Part shown: piece by piece, positions 56,979 through 64,000 of the stretch
Numbering within the stretch: position 1 is the stretch's first letter
How the letters are laid out: each line of letters starts with the position of its first letter
NCBI GenBank assembly: GCA_022562795.1
Contig: JADFOP010000002.1
Span: 1-64,000 of the forward strand
Source of the DNA: Nitrospinota bacterium
GTDB taxonomy: Bacteria > JADFOP01
DNA length: 64,000 bases
Direction of reading: 5' to 3'
The notes under the pieces: generated by a model
The model's input: only the letters and a program-made list of their open reading frames with translations
Database searches by the model: none
Told to the model about the DNA's origin: nothing
Position numbers and translations under genes: made by a program

Positions 56979-58178
56979 TCAGGAGAGACTGGAGACGGCT
57001 TTTCCGATCCGTGCGAGGCCTTCTTCAATGTCCTCCAGGCTCAAGGCGAATGAGAGCCTAAGGCAGCGGTCGTCGCCGAAAGGGATCCCTGGGACGACCG
57101 CCACATTGGCCTCTTCAAGCAAGAAGGCCGACACATCGAGAGAGCCTTGAAGCTCGCTCTCTTTGAACCGCCGCCCGAAGAGGCCCGAGACGTCCGGAAA
57201 GGTGTAGAACGCCCCCTGCGGGGTGGAGCAGGTGATTCCGTCGATGGAGTTCAGGCCCTTTACCATGACGGCGCGGCGACGGGTGAACTCGCTCAACATC
57301 GCCTCCACCTCTTTCAGAGGGGCGCGCAGCGCCTCGACGGCGCCCCACTGGGCGAAGGATGTTGGGTTGGAGGTAGACTGGCTCTGTATAGTGGTCATCG
57401 CGGCGATAACGCCCTTGTCGCCGGCGATGTAGCCGAGCCGCCAGCCGGTCATGCTGAAGGATTTGGAGAACCCGTTTGCGACCATGGTGCGGGCCTTGAT
57501 CTCCTCCGATATGGCGGCGATGCTCACCGGCTTGAATCCGTCGTAGACGATGTGCTCGTAAATCTCATCGCTCACAATTAGTAAGTCAGCCTCCTCGGCC
57601 ACAGCCGCCAGAGCCCGGAGCTCCTCTTCGGTGTAGGCCGCCCCCGTGGGGTTGCAGGGGCTGTTGATGATGACGGCCCGCGAGCGGTCCGTGAGGTGAG
57701 CCCTAAGGGTATCGGGCTGGACTTTGAAGCTGCCGTCGTCGGCGGGCGGGACGAAGACCGGTGTGGCATCGGCCAGGGCGACCATCTCAGGGTAGCTCAC
57801 CCAGTAGGGCTCAAGGATGAGCACCTCATCCCCGGCCTCCAGGCATGCCTGGAAGAGATTGTAGAGGCAGTGCTTCGACCCGCAGGAGACCAGAATTTCC
57901 TCGGGGGTGTAGCTGAGGCCGTTCTCCCGCGCGAACTTCTCCACGATCGCGGCCCTTAGCTCGAGGGTGCCTCCCACTGGGGTATGCTTTGTAAAGCCGT
58001 CGGCGAGGGCCTTGGCGGCCGCTTCCTTGATTGGCCCCGGGGTGTCGAAATCGGGCTCGCCGGCCCCAAAACCGATGACGTCTTGGCCGGCCGCCTGCAT
58101 GGCCCGGACCTTGGCGGTGAGCTCCAGGGTGACCGAAGGGTTGACGCGGCCCACCCTCTTTGCGAGTCGCATGCTCAT
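56979..58178 (-). CDS. Class I aminotransferase, aspartate-type
   Basis: A 399-residue PLP enzyme of the Ib aspartate/prephenate aminotransferase group common outside enteric bacteria. The opening RVNPSVTLELTAKVRAMQA and DVIGFGAGEPDFDTPG are typical. SPCNPTGAAY, VSDEIYEHIVYDG and the PLP-lysine motif NGFSKSFSMTGWRLGY follow. Such enzymes transaminate oxaloacetate and often prephenate, thus linking to the aromatic pathway represented by aroF and aroE. It is more than a simple duplicate of the enzyme at 1509, from which it differs throughout. ATG 58178, with another ATG two codons in. coaD lies ten bases upstream on the same strand. Confidence 0.92.
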   Translation of the reverse strand: MSMRLAKRVGRVNPSVTLELTAKVRAMQAAGQDVIGFGAGEPDFDTPGPIKEAAAKALADGFTKHTPVGGTLELRAAIVEKFARENGLSYTPEEILVSCGSKHCLYNLFQACLEAGDEVLILEPYWVSYPEMVALADATPVFVPPADDGSFKVQPDTLRAHLTDRSRAVIINSPCNPTGAAYTEEELRALAAVAEEADLLIVSDEIYEHIVYDGFKPVSIAAISEEIKARTMVANGFSKSFSMTGWRLGYIAGDKGVIAAMTTIQSQSTSNPTSFAQWGAVEALRAPLKEVEAMLSEFTRRRAVMVKGLNSIDGITCSTPQGAFYTFPDVSGLFGRRFKESELQGSLDVSAFLLEEANVAVVPGIPFGDDRCLRLSFALSLEDIEEGLARIGKAVSSLS

Positions 58179-58187
58179 GGGGGTCTT

Positions 58188-58673
58188 CTACCGCCTGGTA
58201 AGTAGTTTCTGCTCAAGTGCCTGCTGAACGATCGGGGGGACGAGGCTCTCCACCTTCCCTCCGTACGCGGCGACTTCCTTGACGATGCGGGAGGAGAGAA
58301 AGGTATACTCATTGCCCGGCACCATGAAGACGGTCTCCACCTCGGGGTCGATCGTGCGGTTCATCAGGGCCATCTGGAACTCGTACTCGAAGTCGCTAAC
58401 CGCTCTAAGGCCTCGAATAATCGTATGGGCGCCCACCGACTTGGCGTAGTCTATCAAGAGCGTGGAGAAGGACTCCACACGGACGTTGCGTATTCCCTGA
58501 CACCCCTCCTTCATGAAGCGCAGCCGGTCTTCCAGGTTGAACAGGGGGGTTTTCTGCGGGCTCTCGGCCACCGCGACGATGAGCTCGTCGACGAGCTTCG
58601 CCGCCCTGGAGATAATGTCCAGGTGCCCGTTGGTGACCGGGTCAAAGGTCCCGGGGTAGAGCGCTTTTCGCAT
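58188..58673 (-). CDS. coaD: Phosphopantetheine adenylyltransferase
   Basis: A 161-residue hexameric enzyme transferring AMP from ATP to 4'-phosphopantetheine in coenzyme A synthesis. It has the nucleotidyltransferase signature YPGTFDPVTNGHLDII at the N-terminus, GLRAVSDFEYEFQMALMNR and the SSRIVKEVAAYGG motif. Start ATG 58673 matches the conserved beginning; a longer frame to 58712 adds 13 unrelated residues. Length fits the family (about 160). The aminotransferase gene follows ten bases downstream. Confidence 0.96.
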   Translation of the reverse strand: MRKALYPGTFDPVTNGHLDIISRAAKLVDELIVAVAESPQKTPLFNLEDRLRFMKEGCQGIRNVRVESFSTLLIDYAKSVGAHTIIRGLRAVSDFEYEFQMALMNRTIDPEVETVFMVPGNEYTFLSSRIVKEVAAYGGKVESLVPPIVQQALEQKLLTRR

Positions 58674-58883
58674 CTCGGTCTCTTCCGTTATTCGTAGAGG
58701 TGAGACCTCCATGAAGATGATCTCACCCCAACAGAGAACCAGGGGTACGCTAACCCATTGGCAGAGAAAGAATTGTAAAATGAAGCGAGCGTGATGTCAA
58801 TCCGCCTGGAGCATTTTGCTCTCCCCAATGGGCGTGGGCATCTAGGCCGCCAGATGGCCGCAGGAGGCGGTAAGCGTGTTGGC

Positions 58884-59753
58884 CTACTCGCCCAAGCTGT
58901 CGAGAAAAGGGAGCATCTCGGCGAGGACCTCGGAGGGCCGCTCCTCCTGGGGCACATGGCCGCAGCCCGAAAACATCACGATACGGCTTCGGGCGATCTC
59001 CTCGCTGTAGCGGTCGGCCAAGGGTGGCGGTGTGACGCGGTCCTCCTCTCCCCACACTACAAGGGTTTCGGCTTCGATATCAGGCACCCGGGAAACGATG
59101 GCCTCCAGGTCCTCGGGCCAGAGGCGGGCTCCGGCCTCAAGGACGGCCCGCCGCCGCAGCCGGGCGCTCAGGGGGGCGGCGTAGCGCTCAACCAGGGCTG
59201 GGGTCAACAACGTGGCGTCGTAGAAGGCCCCCCCAATGGTTGCCTGCACGATGTGTTTGGCCGGCAAGAATTGGAGCGCTGCCGGGACTCCCGGCCATCG
59301 AAGGAGCCCCAGGTACCTGGGCATCGGCTGAGGGTACGCCGCAGGGGCCAGGAGCACGAGTCCCGCCACCGCCCTTGGCCGCTCGATGGCCTCAAGCAGC
59401 GCCAGGCCTCCTCCGAGGGAGTTTCCGACCCAAACAGCCCTCTCGACCGTCAACGCGGCCAGCGCCGCCTCCACGTGGTTCAAAAGCCCTCGGGGGGTGT
59501 AATCGGCTCGACGGGGGGCGTCGGTGGCGCCGTGGCCCAACAGGTCCACCGCCACCACCCGCCTTTTAGCGGCGATTCCTGGAATGAGGTGCCGCCAGGT
59601 GTAGCTCCACGCACCCAGGCCGTGAAGCAAGAGGACGGGAGGGTGCTCGTCGGGCCCACCCACATCGTAGACGGCCGTAGGGACAGGGCCGCAGGCGGTC
59701 TCGGCCACGATTTGTCGGGCAGGGGGAAAGGACGCCTCGACGTTCGCTGGCAC
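58884..59753 (-). CDS. Alpha/beta hydrolase
   Basis: A 289-residue alpha/beta-hydrolase fold enzyme. The oxyanion region LLLHGLGAWSYTW, nucleophile elbow WVGNSLGGGLAL (Ser near 111), acid in WGEEDRVTPP and catalytic His in FSGCGHVPQEE complete the triad. Layout and the LLGHGATDAP motif match esterases and haloalkane dehalogenase- or lactonase-like members. The nucleophile is Ser, so it is not a dehalogenase. The substrate is unknown. It lies downstream of tsaD on the same strand, 16 bases apart, and may share its transcript. Confidence 0.82.
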   Translation of the reverse strand: MPANVEASFPPARQIVAETACGPVPTAVYDVGGPDEHPPVLLLHGLGAWSYTWRHLIPGIAAKRRVVAVDLLGHGATDAPRRADYTPRGLLNHVEAALAALTVERAVWVGNSLGGGLALLEAIERPRAVAGLVLLAPAAYPQPMPRYLGLLRWPGVPAALQFLPAKHIVQATIGGAFYDATLLTPALVERYAAPLSARLRRRAVLEAGARLWPEDLEAIVSRVPDIEAETLVVWGEEDRVTPPPLADRYSEEIARSRIVMFSGCGHVPQEERPSEVLAEMLPFLDSLGE

Positions 59754-59769
59754 GTGCGTGTGGGCGGCC

Positions 59770-60873
59770 TTACCCGGCCCCCTCCATGACCTCCAGGGCC
59801 GTTGCTAACGGGAGGTTGGCGACGGCGTCCATCTCCAAGAAGCCATCGGGCGGCCATCCCTCCCGGCGCACCCGCAGCGCGCCGGCCGCGGCGATCATAG
59901 CGGCGTTGTCGGTGCAGAGGGCCGGTGAGGGAATATGGAGGTTGAGGCTTTCAGCGGCGGCCGCCGCATCGAGACGGGCCCGAAGCTCGCGGTTACAGGC
60001 CACCCCGCCGGCCACGACCAGCTCCCGCGTGCCGACTTGGTGGAGCGCCGCCAGGGTCTTGGCCACCAACACGTCTACCACGGCTGCCTGGAAGCTCGCG
60101 GCCACGTCTTTGAGCGCCTGGGAGACCTCGGCCGTCAAGTCCTCCTCGCGGGGTGGGCCCTGGGAGCCGAAGGGGGCAGGGGCGATGGAGTGGTCGTCCA
60201 CGAAGTACTTCACCGCCGTCTTTACCCCGGAGAAGCTGAAGTCGAGGGTGTCGCGGTCCATGAGGGCGCGGGGGAAGGCGACGGCTTCGGGATCCCCCTC
60301 CTCGCTTAGCCGATCGATGATCGGGCCTCCCGGGAAGCTGAGCCCGAGGAGTTTTGCCACCTTGTCGAAAGCCTCGCCGGCTGCGTCGTCCAGGGTCTGG
60401 CCCAAAAGCTCGATCCGGCCAGGCCGGTCCACCCGGTAGAGCTCGGTGTGGCCGCCCGAGACGACCAGCGCCACCAGAGGGTAGTGGTAGTCGGCCCCTT
60501 CCAGGATCGGGGCCACCAGGTGGCCCTCAAGGTGGTTGACCCCCACACACGGTGTTGCGGAGGCATAGGCGAGGGCCTTGGCGCAGCTAAGCCCTACCAG
60601 CAGCGCTCCGATGAGCCCCGGCCCACGGGTGACGGCGATGAGGTCGATCTCTTCGAGCGTTGCCCCGCCCTCGCTCAACGCCGCACGGACAACCGGGAGA
60701 ATGTTCTCGGTGTGTCGGCGGCAGGCGAGCTCAGGCACGATGCCCCCGTAGCGGGCGTGGACGTCGAACTGTGTGGCGACGATGGAGGAGCGGATGTCGG
60801 AGGCGTCGGCGACTACCGCGGCGGCCGTCTCATCGCAACTGGTCTCGATTCCGAGAACGAGCATGGGGCGCAT
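59770..60873 (-). CDS. tsaD: tRNA N6-adenosine threonylcarbamoyltransferase
   Basis: A 367-residue Kae1/Qri7-family enzyme, joining threonylcarbamoyl to A37 of tRNAs that read ANN codons. It has LGIETSCDETAAAV at the N-terminus, the metal-binding NHLEGHLVAP (two His near 115) and VSGGHTELY. SFSGVKTAVK, AGGVACNRELR and CTDNAAMIAAAG follow. ATG 60873 or 60864 may be used; TATAAT overlaps the first ATG, so the second is possible if that is a promoter element. TsaB and TsaE genes are not in the window. Confidence 0.96.
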   Translation of the reverse strand: MRPMLVLGIETSCDETAAAVVADASDIRSSIVATQFDVHARYGGIVPELACRRHTENILPVVRAALSEGGATLEEIDLIAVTRGPGLIGALLVGLSCAKALAYASATPCVGVNHLEGHLVAPILEGADYHYPLVALVVSGGHTELYRVDRPGRIELLGQTLDDAAGEAFDKVAKLLGLSFPGGPIIDRLSEEGDPEAVAFPRALMDRDTLDFSFSGVKTAVKYFVDDHSIAPAPFGSQGPPREEDLTAEVSQALKDVAASFQAAVVDVLVAKTLAALHQVGTRELVVAGGVACNRELRARLDAAAAAESLNLHIPSPALCTDNAAMIAAAGALRVRREGWPPDGFLEMDAVANLPLATALEVMEGAG

Positions 60874-60896
60874 TATAGGTGAGGCCTAATGATGAT

Positions 60897-61820
60897 TCAA
60901 CGGGCGGAGATGAGCGTGGAGAGGGGCACCACGGTGATGCCCGCCTCGGCGAGCTTCGGCAGGTGTTCCTGAAGGGCGGCGATTGTGCTCGGGCGGGGGT
61001 GGCCAATGCCGATGGCCTCTCCATGCCGCCTAGCCACGGCTACGAGCCGGTCCATTTGGGCAGCCACGTAGTCGGCCCCCTCCGGCTCGTGGTCGAGGAA
61101 GATGTGGCGCGAGGCTGTCGGTATGCCCAGCTCGCGGGCGACCTCCGAGACCACAGACCGCGGGCTGGTGTAGCTGTCGAGGAAAAAGAGCCGGCGCTCT
61201 TTGAGTATGGTCAGGATGAGGCGCATCACCTCCTCGTCCTCGGTCAGGCGGCTTCCCATGTGGTTGTTGACCCCGACGGCGTTTGGGACAGCCGCGAGGT
61301 CCTCCTTGAGAACTTCCGCCATCGCCTCGCTGGTCATAGACTTAAAGATGGCGCCGGGGCCAGGGTCCTTCGCCGGGTAGTCGAGAGGCTCCATGGGCAA
61401 GTGAAGGAGCACGTCGCGGCCCGCCGCCGCCGCCGCCTCGGCGATCTCCCGGGAGTGGGTCAGTTTGGGAAGGACGGCGAAAGTCAGGGGCTGGGGGATG
61501 CCGAGCAGGGTTTCGGCTGCCTTCAGGCTCAGGCCGAGGTCGTCAATGACAATGGCGACGCGCGGTCCGCTGGGTACGGAGGGCTCGGGCGTGGATACGG
61601 CCGACGCGGCGGCCTCGGGCCTCGTGAGGGCGGACGCGGGAGAGGAGGTCGGGCGGGTGGGGGGAGGAGAGGTAGCCGTCCACATGAGCCAGACCGCCAC
61701 AGCCAGGGCTCCCACGGCCGACAGAGCCAACGGAAGGAGCCGGAGGCGGGGGCGACTCGACGTGGGTCCAGCCAGGGCGCCGAACAAGTCGCCTTTGCGC
61801 TCTTTGGCCTTTGGTCGCAT
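60897..61820 (-). CDS. Divergent polysaccharide deacetylase family protein
   Basis: A 307-residue inner-membrane-anchored protein of the YibQ/DUF610 type. One hydrophobic helix lies near 27-46 with a Pro/Ser-rich linker to about 85. The NodB-like domain follows: VAIVIDDLGLSLKAAETLL, LHLPMEP, VGVNNHMGSRLT and FFLDSYTSP. The family is thought to act in the periplasm near peptidoglycan remodelling. It lies downstream of envC and ctpA, an arrangement common in Proteobacteria and Desulfobacterota. The gap to ctpA is 22 bases. Catalysis has not been shown for this divergent group in general. Confidence 0.85.
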   Translation of the reverse strand: MRPKAKERKGDLFGALAGPTSSRPRLRLLPLALSAVGALAVAVWLMWTATSPPPTRPTSSPASALTRPEAAASAVSTPEPSVPSGPRVAIVIDDLGLSLKAAETLLGIPQPLTFAVLPKLTHSREIAEAAAAAGRDVLLHLPMEPLDYPAKDPGPGAIFKSMTSEAMAEVLKEDLAAVPNAVGVNNHMGSRLTEDEEVMRLILTILKERRLFFLDSYTSPRSVVSEVARELGIPTASRHIFLDHEPEGADYVAAQMDRLVAVARRHGEAIGIGHPRPSTIAALQEHLPKLAEAGITVVPLSTLISAR

Positions 61821-61842
61821 GGCTCTTAGCGGGGGCGCTGGA

Positions 61843-63189
61843 CTACTGGGTGGTCGGCTGGACTTGGGCTGCCGAATGGGGAGCTATTGGGACTGGAGCG
61901 GTTGTAGCGGTCTGATTCGCCAGAATCTCCCACCCATTCAGGAGCTCGATGGCCCGTTGGAGCTGCTGGTCCTGTCGAAGGGCTTTGGTCCACTCATCCT
62001 CCGGGAGATCGGGCTCATCTGTTTGCTTCTCGCCCTTCAAGGCGCCCTCAAGGTCCCGTTCCCTGAGCATTCGGCGGCGGCGCGACACATCGTCGGCAAT
62101 CGCGTTGGGGGTGTCGTTGGACACCACGATGTCCGGCTCAATTCCTATGCCCTGAATGAGCCGGTCCTTGGGCGTGTAGTACTTGGCAGTAGTAAGCCTT
62201 AGCCCAGAGCCGTCGGAGAGCGGGACGATCGTCTGGACCGAGCCTTTCCCAAAGGTGGTCGCCCCTAGCAGGACCGCCCGTCCGTGGTCCTGGAGCGCAC
62301 CGGCCACAATCTCGCTTGCTGAGGCGCTTCCGGCGTTAACGAGCACGACCATCGGATAGTCGGTGTGGCCTGAATTCTGGGCGGTGAAAGGGGGCAAAAC
62401 TTTTTTGGGGTTGCGGCCCTTTATGGTCACGATGGGTTTGCCCGACTCCAAAAAAAGACCGGCCGTCTCGACGGCCTGGTCGAGCAGGCCCCCAGGATTG
62501 TTACGCAAATCGAGAATGAGGCGTTTCATGCCTTGGCCTTCCAGATCCTCGAGCGCCTTGCTTAGATCTTTGCTGGTCGTCTTGTTGAAGCTTTTAAGGC
62601 GGACGTAACCGATAGAGGGCTCTATAAAGCGGGTCCGGGTGCTTTGGATGTGAATGAGATCCCGGATGATCATAATCTCCTTCGGTTCCTCGAGCCCCTC
62701 TCGAACTACGGTGATGGTGATGGGGGTGCCCACCGGGCCCCTCATGAGGCGGACAGCCTCCAGGAGGGTCATCTGCTTCGTGGAGGCGTCGTCGACCTTG
62801 ATGATCCGATCCCCTGGTTCCACGCCGGCTTTGTGGGCAGGAGTCCCCTCGATGGGCGCTACAACCGTCAGGACGTCGTCCTGAATTGTAACCTCTATCC
62901 CTAGTCCGCCGAACTGGCCCTCCGTCTCGACCTGCATCTCCTTGAAGGCCTCGGGCGTCATGTATGCGGTGTGGGGGTCAAGGGAGCGCAACATCCCTCG
63001 TATGGCTCCCTGAAGAAGGTCCTTGCTTTTGACCTCTTCGACGTAGTTCGACTCGACCAGGGAGAGCACCTCGGAGAAGGTCTTGAGGCCTTTGTAGGTG
63101 TCTTCCCGACCTTGGGCCGGGTTTGTCAGAAGAACCACCGCCCAAGCGGCGGCCGTCATAATCGAGCAAAGTTGCTTCATGGTTTTCAC
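61843..63189 (-). CDS. ctpA: S41-family C-terminal processing peptidase
   Basis: A 448-residue periplasmic serine protease with a signal peptide (about 1-26), an N-terminal helical part, a PDZ domain (about 85-170, VEPGDRIIKVDDAS) and the S41 core. The catalytic Ser lies in NAGSASASEIVAG (near 306) and the Lys in TTFGKGSVQTI (near 333). It trims proteins from their C-termini, often peptidoglycan hydrolases in this setting. The C-terminal region after 390 is variable and Gln/Pro-rich. It is 71 bases after the envC gene on the minus strand. Confidence 0.93.
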   Translation of the reverse strand: MKTMKQLCSIMTAAAWAVVLLTNPAQGREDTYKGLKTFSEVLSLVESNYVEEVKSKDLLQGAIRGMLRSLDPHTAYMTPEAFKEMQVETEGQFGGLGIEVTIQDDVLTVVAPIEGTPAHKAGVEPGDRIIKVDDASTKQMTLLEAVRLMRGPVGTPITITVVREGLEEPKEIMIIRDLIHIQSTRTRFIEPSIGYVRLKSFNKTTSKDLSKALEDLEGQGMKRLILDLRNNPGGLLDQAVETAGLFLESGKPIVTIKGRNPKKVLPPFTAQNSGHTDYPMVVLVNAGSASASEIVAGALQDHGRAVLLGATTFGKGSVQTIVPLSDGSGLRLTTAKYYTPKDRLIQGIGIEPDIVVSNDTPNAIADDVSRRRRMLRERDLEGALKGEKQTDEPDLPEDEWTKALRQDQQLQRAIELLNGWEILANQTATTAPVPIAPHSAAQVQPTTQ

Positions 63190-63260
63190 AGAATGGGCCC
63201 TTCCTACGAGATCGTTTAGTCCCTCACATATGGTAGCACAGGGGGGGGCTGTTCGCTAGC

Positions 63261-64000
63261 TCATTGTGCGCCGGCCACCATCCACGCTCGGGGGGCGATG
63301 GGTCGGCCTCGATGGCGGAGCTCGAAGTAGAGCCGAGGGGTTTCGGCCGCCCCGCTCGAGCCGACCCGGCCGATGACTTGTCCCGCCTCCACCCGCTCGC
63401 CGACCCTGACGGTGATCTCCAGGGCGTGAGCGTAGAGGGTGTGATAGCCCGTCCCGTGGTCGATGATGCAGATGTTGCCGTAGCCCCTGAAGGTGTCGGC
63501 GAAGACGACCGTTCCTGCGGCCACGGCCTCGATTGGGTCCCCCTCCGATGCCCTGATGGTGAGGCCCCGATGGAGTCGGGCGGCCCGGCCAGATAGCTTA
63601 AGGAGACTCCCGTGGACCGGCCAGGGAAGACGGCCTTTCATTAGGGAGAAAGATACCGGCTGGGAGGCGGCTTCGCGCTCCCTCTCAACGGCGTAGGGGA
63701 TTAAAGAGCCGCTCTGCTTCTCGACGACGGAGGGGATATGAGATTCAGGCCGGCTCTCGAGCCTGCCTACAAGCGCCTGTAAGTCTCTGGCAGCCGCCTC
63801 CATCTCCTTCAGGGCCTGCTCGTTGAGGCGACGCTCCCGCTGGATGGAGGCCAGAAGAGATCGTTTGGCTTTCGCCTGCCGGCGGAGGTTGTCGGCCTGG
63901 CGAGATAGCGATGCACGAGCCCTGGCGAGCTTTGAGTCGGTGGTCTTGAGTTGACCACGACGCGCCTGGAGCGCCTGCAGCGTGTCCTTATAGCGCTTGA
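63261..64000 (-). CDS. EnvC-like M23 peptidase/murein hydrolase activator, partial
   Basis: The frame is open to the end of the window, so at least 246 residues are present and the N-terminus lies beyond 64000. The visible N-terminal part is a long coiled coil (e.g. SLLASIQRERRLNEQALKEM). A C-terminal M23/LytM domain follows with VHGSLLKLSG and NICIIDHGTGYHTLYAHALE. The site equivalent to the first zinc His is unclear, and HTLYAH gives the last His pair. EnvC proteins with defective zinc sites activate amidases instead of cutting. Here HGTGYHTLYAH is typical of EnvC. The ctpA-deacetylase genes downstream match the usual cluster. Confidence 0.85.
   Translation of the reverse strand, partial: KRYKDTLQALQARRGQLKTTDSKLARARASLSRQADNLRRQAKAKRSLLASIQRERRLNEQALKEMEAAARDLQALVGRLESRPESHIPSVVEKQSGSLIPYAVEREREAASQPVSFSLMKGRLPWPVHGSLLKLSGRAARLHRGLTIRASEGDPIEAVAAGTVVFADTFRGYGNICIIDHGTGYHTLYAHALEITVRVGERVEAGQVIGRVGSSGAAETPRLYFELRHRGRPIAPRAWMVAGAQ

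Noticed and set aside
58791-59789. 332-codon plus-strand frame
   Set aside because: It is antisense to the alpha/beta hydrolase gene, which has a complete catalytic triad. The frame is Gly/Arg-rich and lacks a start signal.

Overview
The window comes from a GC-rich Gram-negative bacterium. Evidence for an outer membrane is the lipid-transport set mlaE/F/D, two lipobox proteins, a periplasmic EnvC/CtpA/deacetylase cluster and a c-type cytochrome. Several gene orders, namely rho-rpmE-prfA-prmC-murA-his, gap-pgk-tpiA-secG and envC-ctpA-deacetylase, recall Desulfobacterota, NC10 and related deep lineages. I cannot place it more precisely from sequence alone. No phage, transposase or CRISPR array was seen.

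Layout. 0-5.4 kb (minus): an HNH nuclease, a non-coding stretch with hairpins and decamer repeats, then aminotransferase, HAD phosphatase, cytochrome c, TPR and small membrane-protein genes. 5.8-11.8 kb: DAHP synthase, a DinG-type helicase, a haem-motif sensor phosphatase, a KaiC-like ATPase and a Nudix hydrolase. 12-15.5 kb: GAF-EI phosphotransferase and hisG. 15.5-19.1 kb (minus): a large M1-M28 peptidase gene broken by one frameshift. 19.3-22.3 kb: a TauE-like permease, an AT-rich HD-GYP gene and three tRNA genes with their own promoter and terminator. 22.5-28.7 kb: an RsbW-like kinase, a STAS protein and mlaE, mlaF, mlaD, followed by a TPR lipoprotein, a TIM-barrel isomerase and aroE. 29-40.4 kb: rho, rpmE, prfA, prmC, murA and hisD-C-B-H-A-F-IE. 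40.4-46.7 kb (minus): a lipoprotein, a bactofilin-TPR fusion, rimI and a fused MrfA-MrfB-like repair helicase-nuclease. 46.8-56.9 kb: DMT exporter, a secreted unknown, comF, gap-pgk-tpiA-secG and a peptide ABC importer. 57-64 kb (minus): aminotransferase, coaD, hydrolase, tsaD, deacetylase, ctpA and a partial envC.

How it works together. Histidine synthesis is complete in the window (hisG alone at 14.5 kb, the other genes at 34-40 kb). Shikimate entry (aroF) and its fourth step (aroE) are present but apart. Lower glycolysis from GAPDH to TIM is one operon. Regulatory genes point to partner switching: a SpoIIE-type phosphatase with a periplasmic haem motif at 8.8 kb, and an RsbW-like kinase plus a Ser-type STAS protein placed directly ahead of the Mla lipid transporter genes.

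The most unusual items are the kinase-STAS-Mla operon, the MrfA-MrfB fusion, ribosomal protein L31 with a long charged tail holding a 75-bp tandem duplication, the bactofilin-membrane-TPR fusion, a peptide-binding protein with a large insertion, and decamer repeats found at two distant gene ends.
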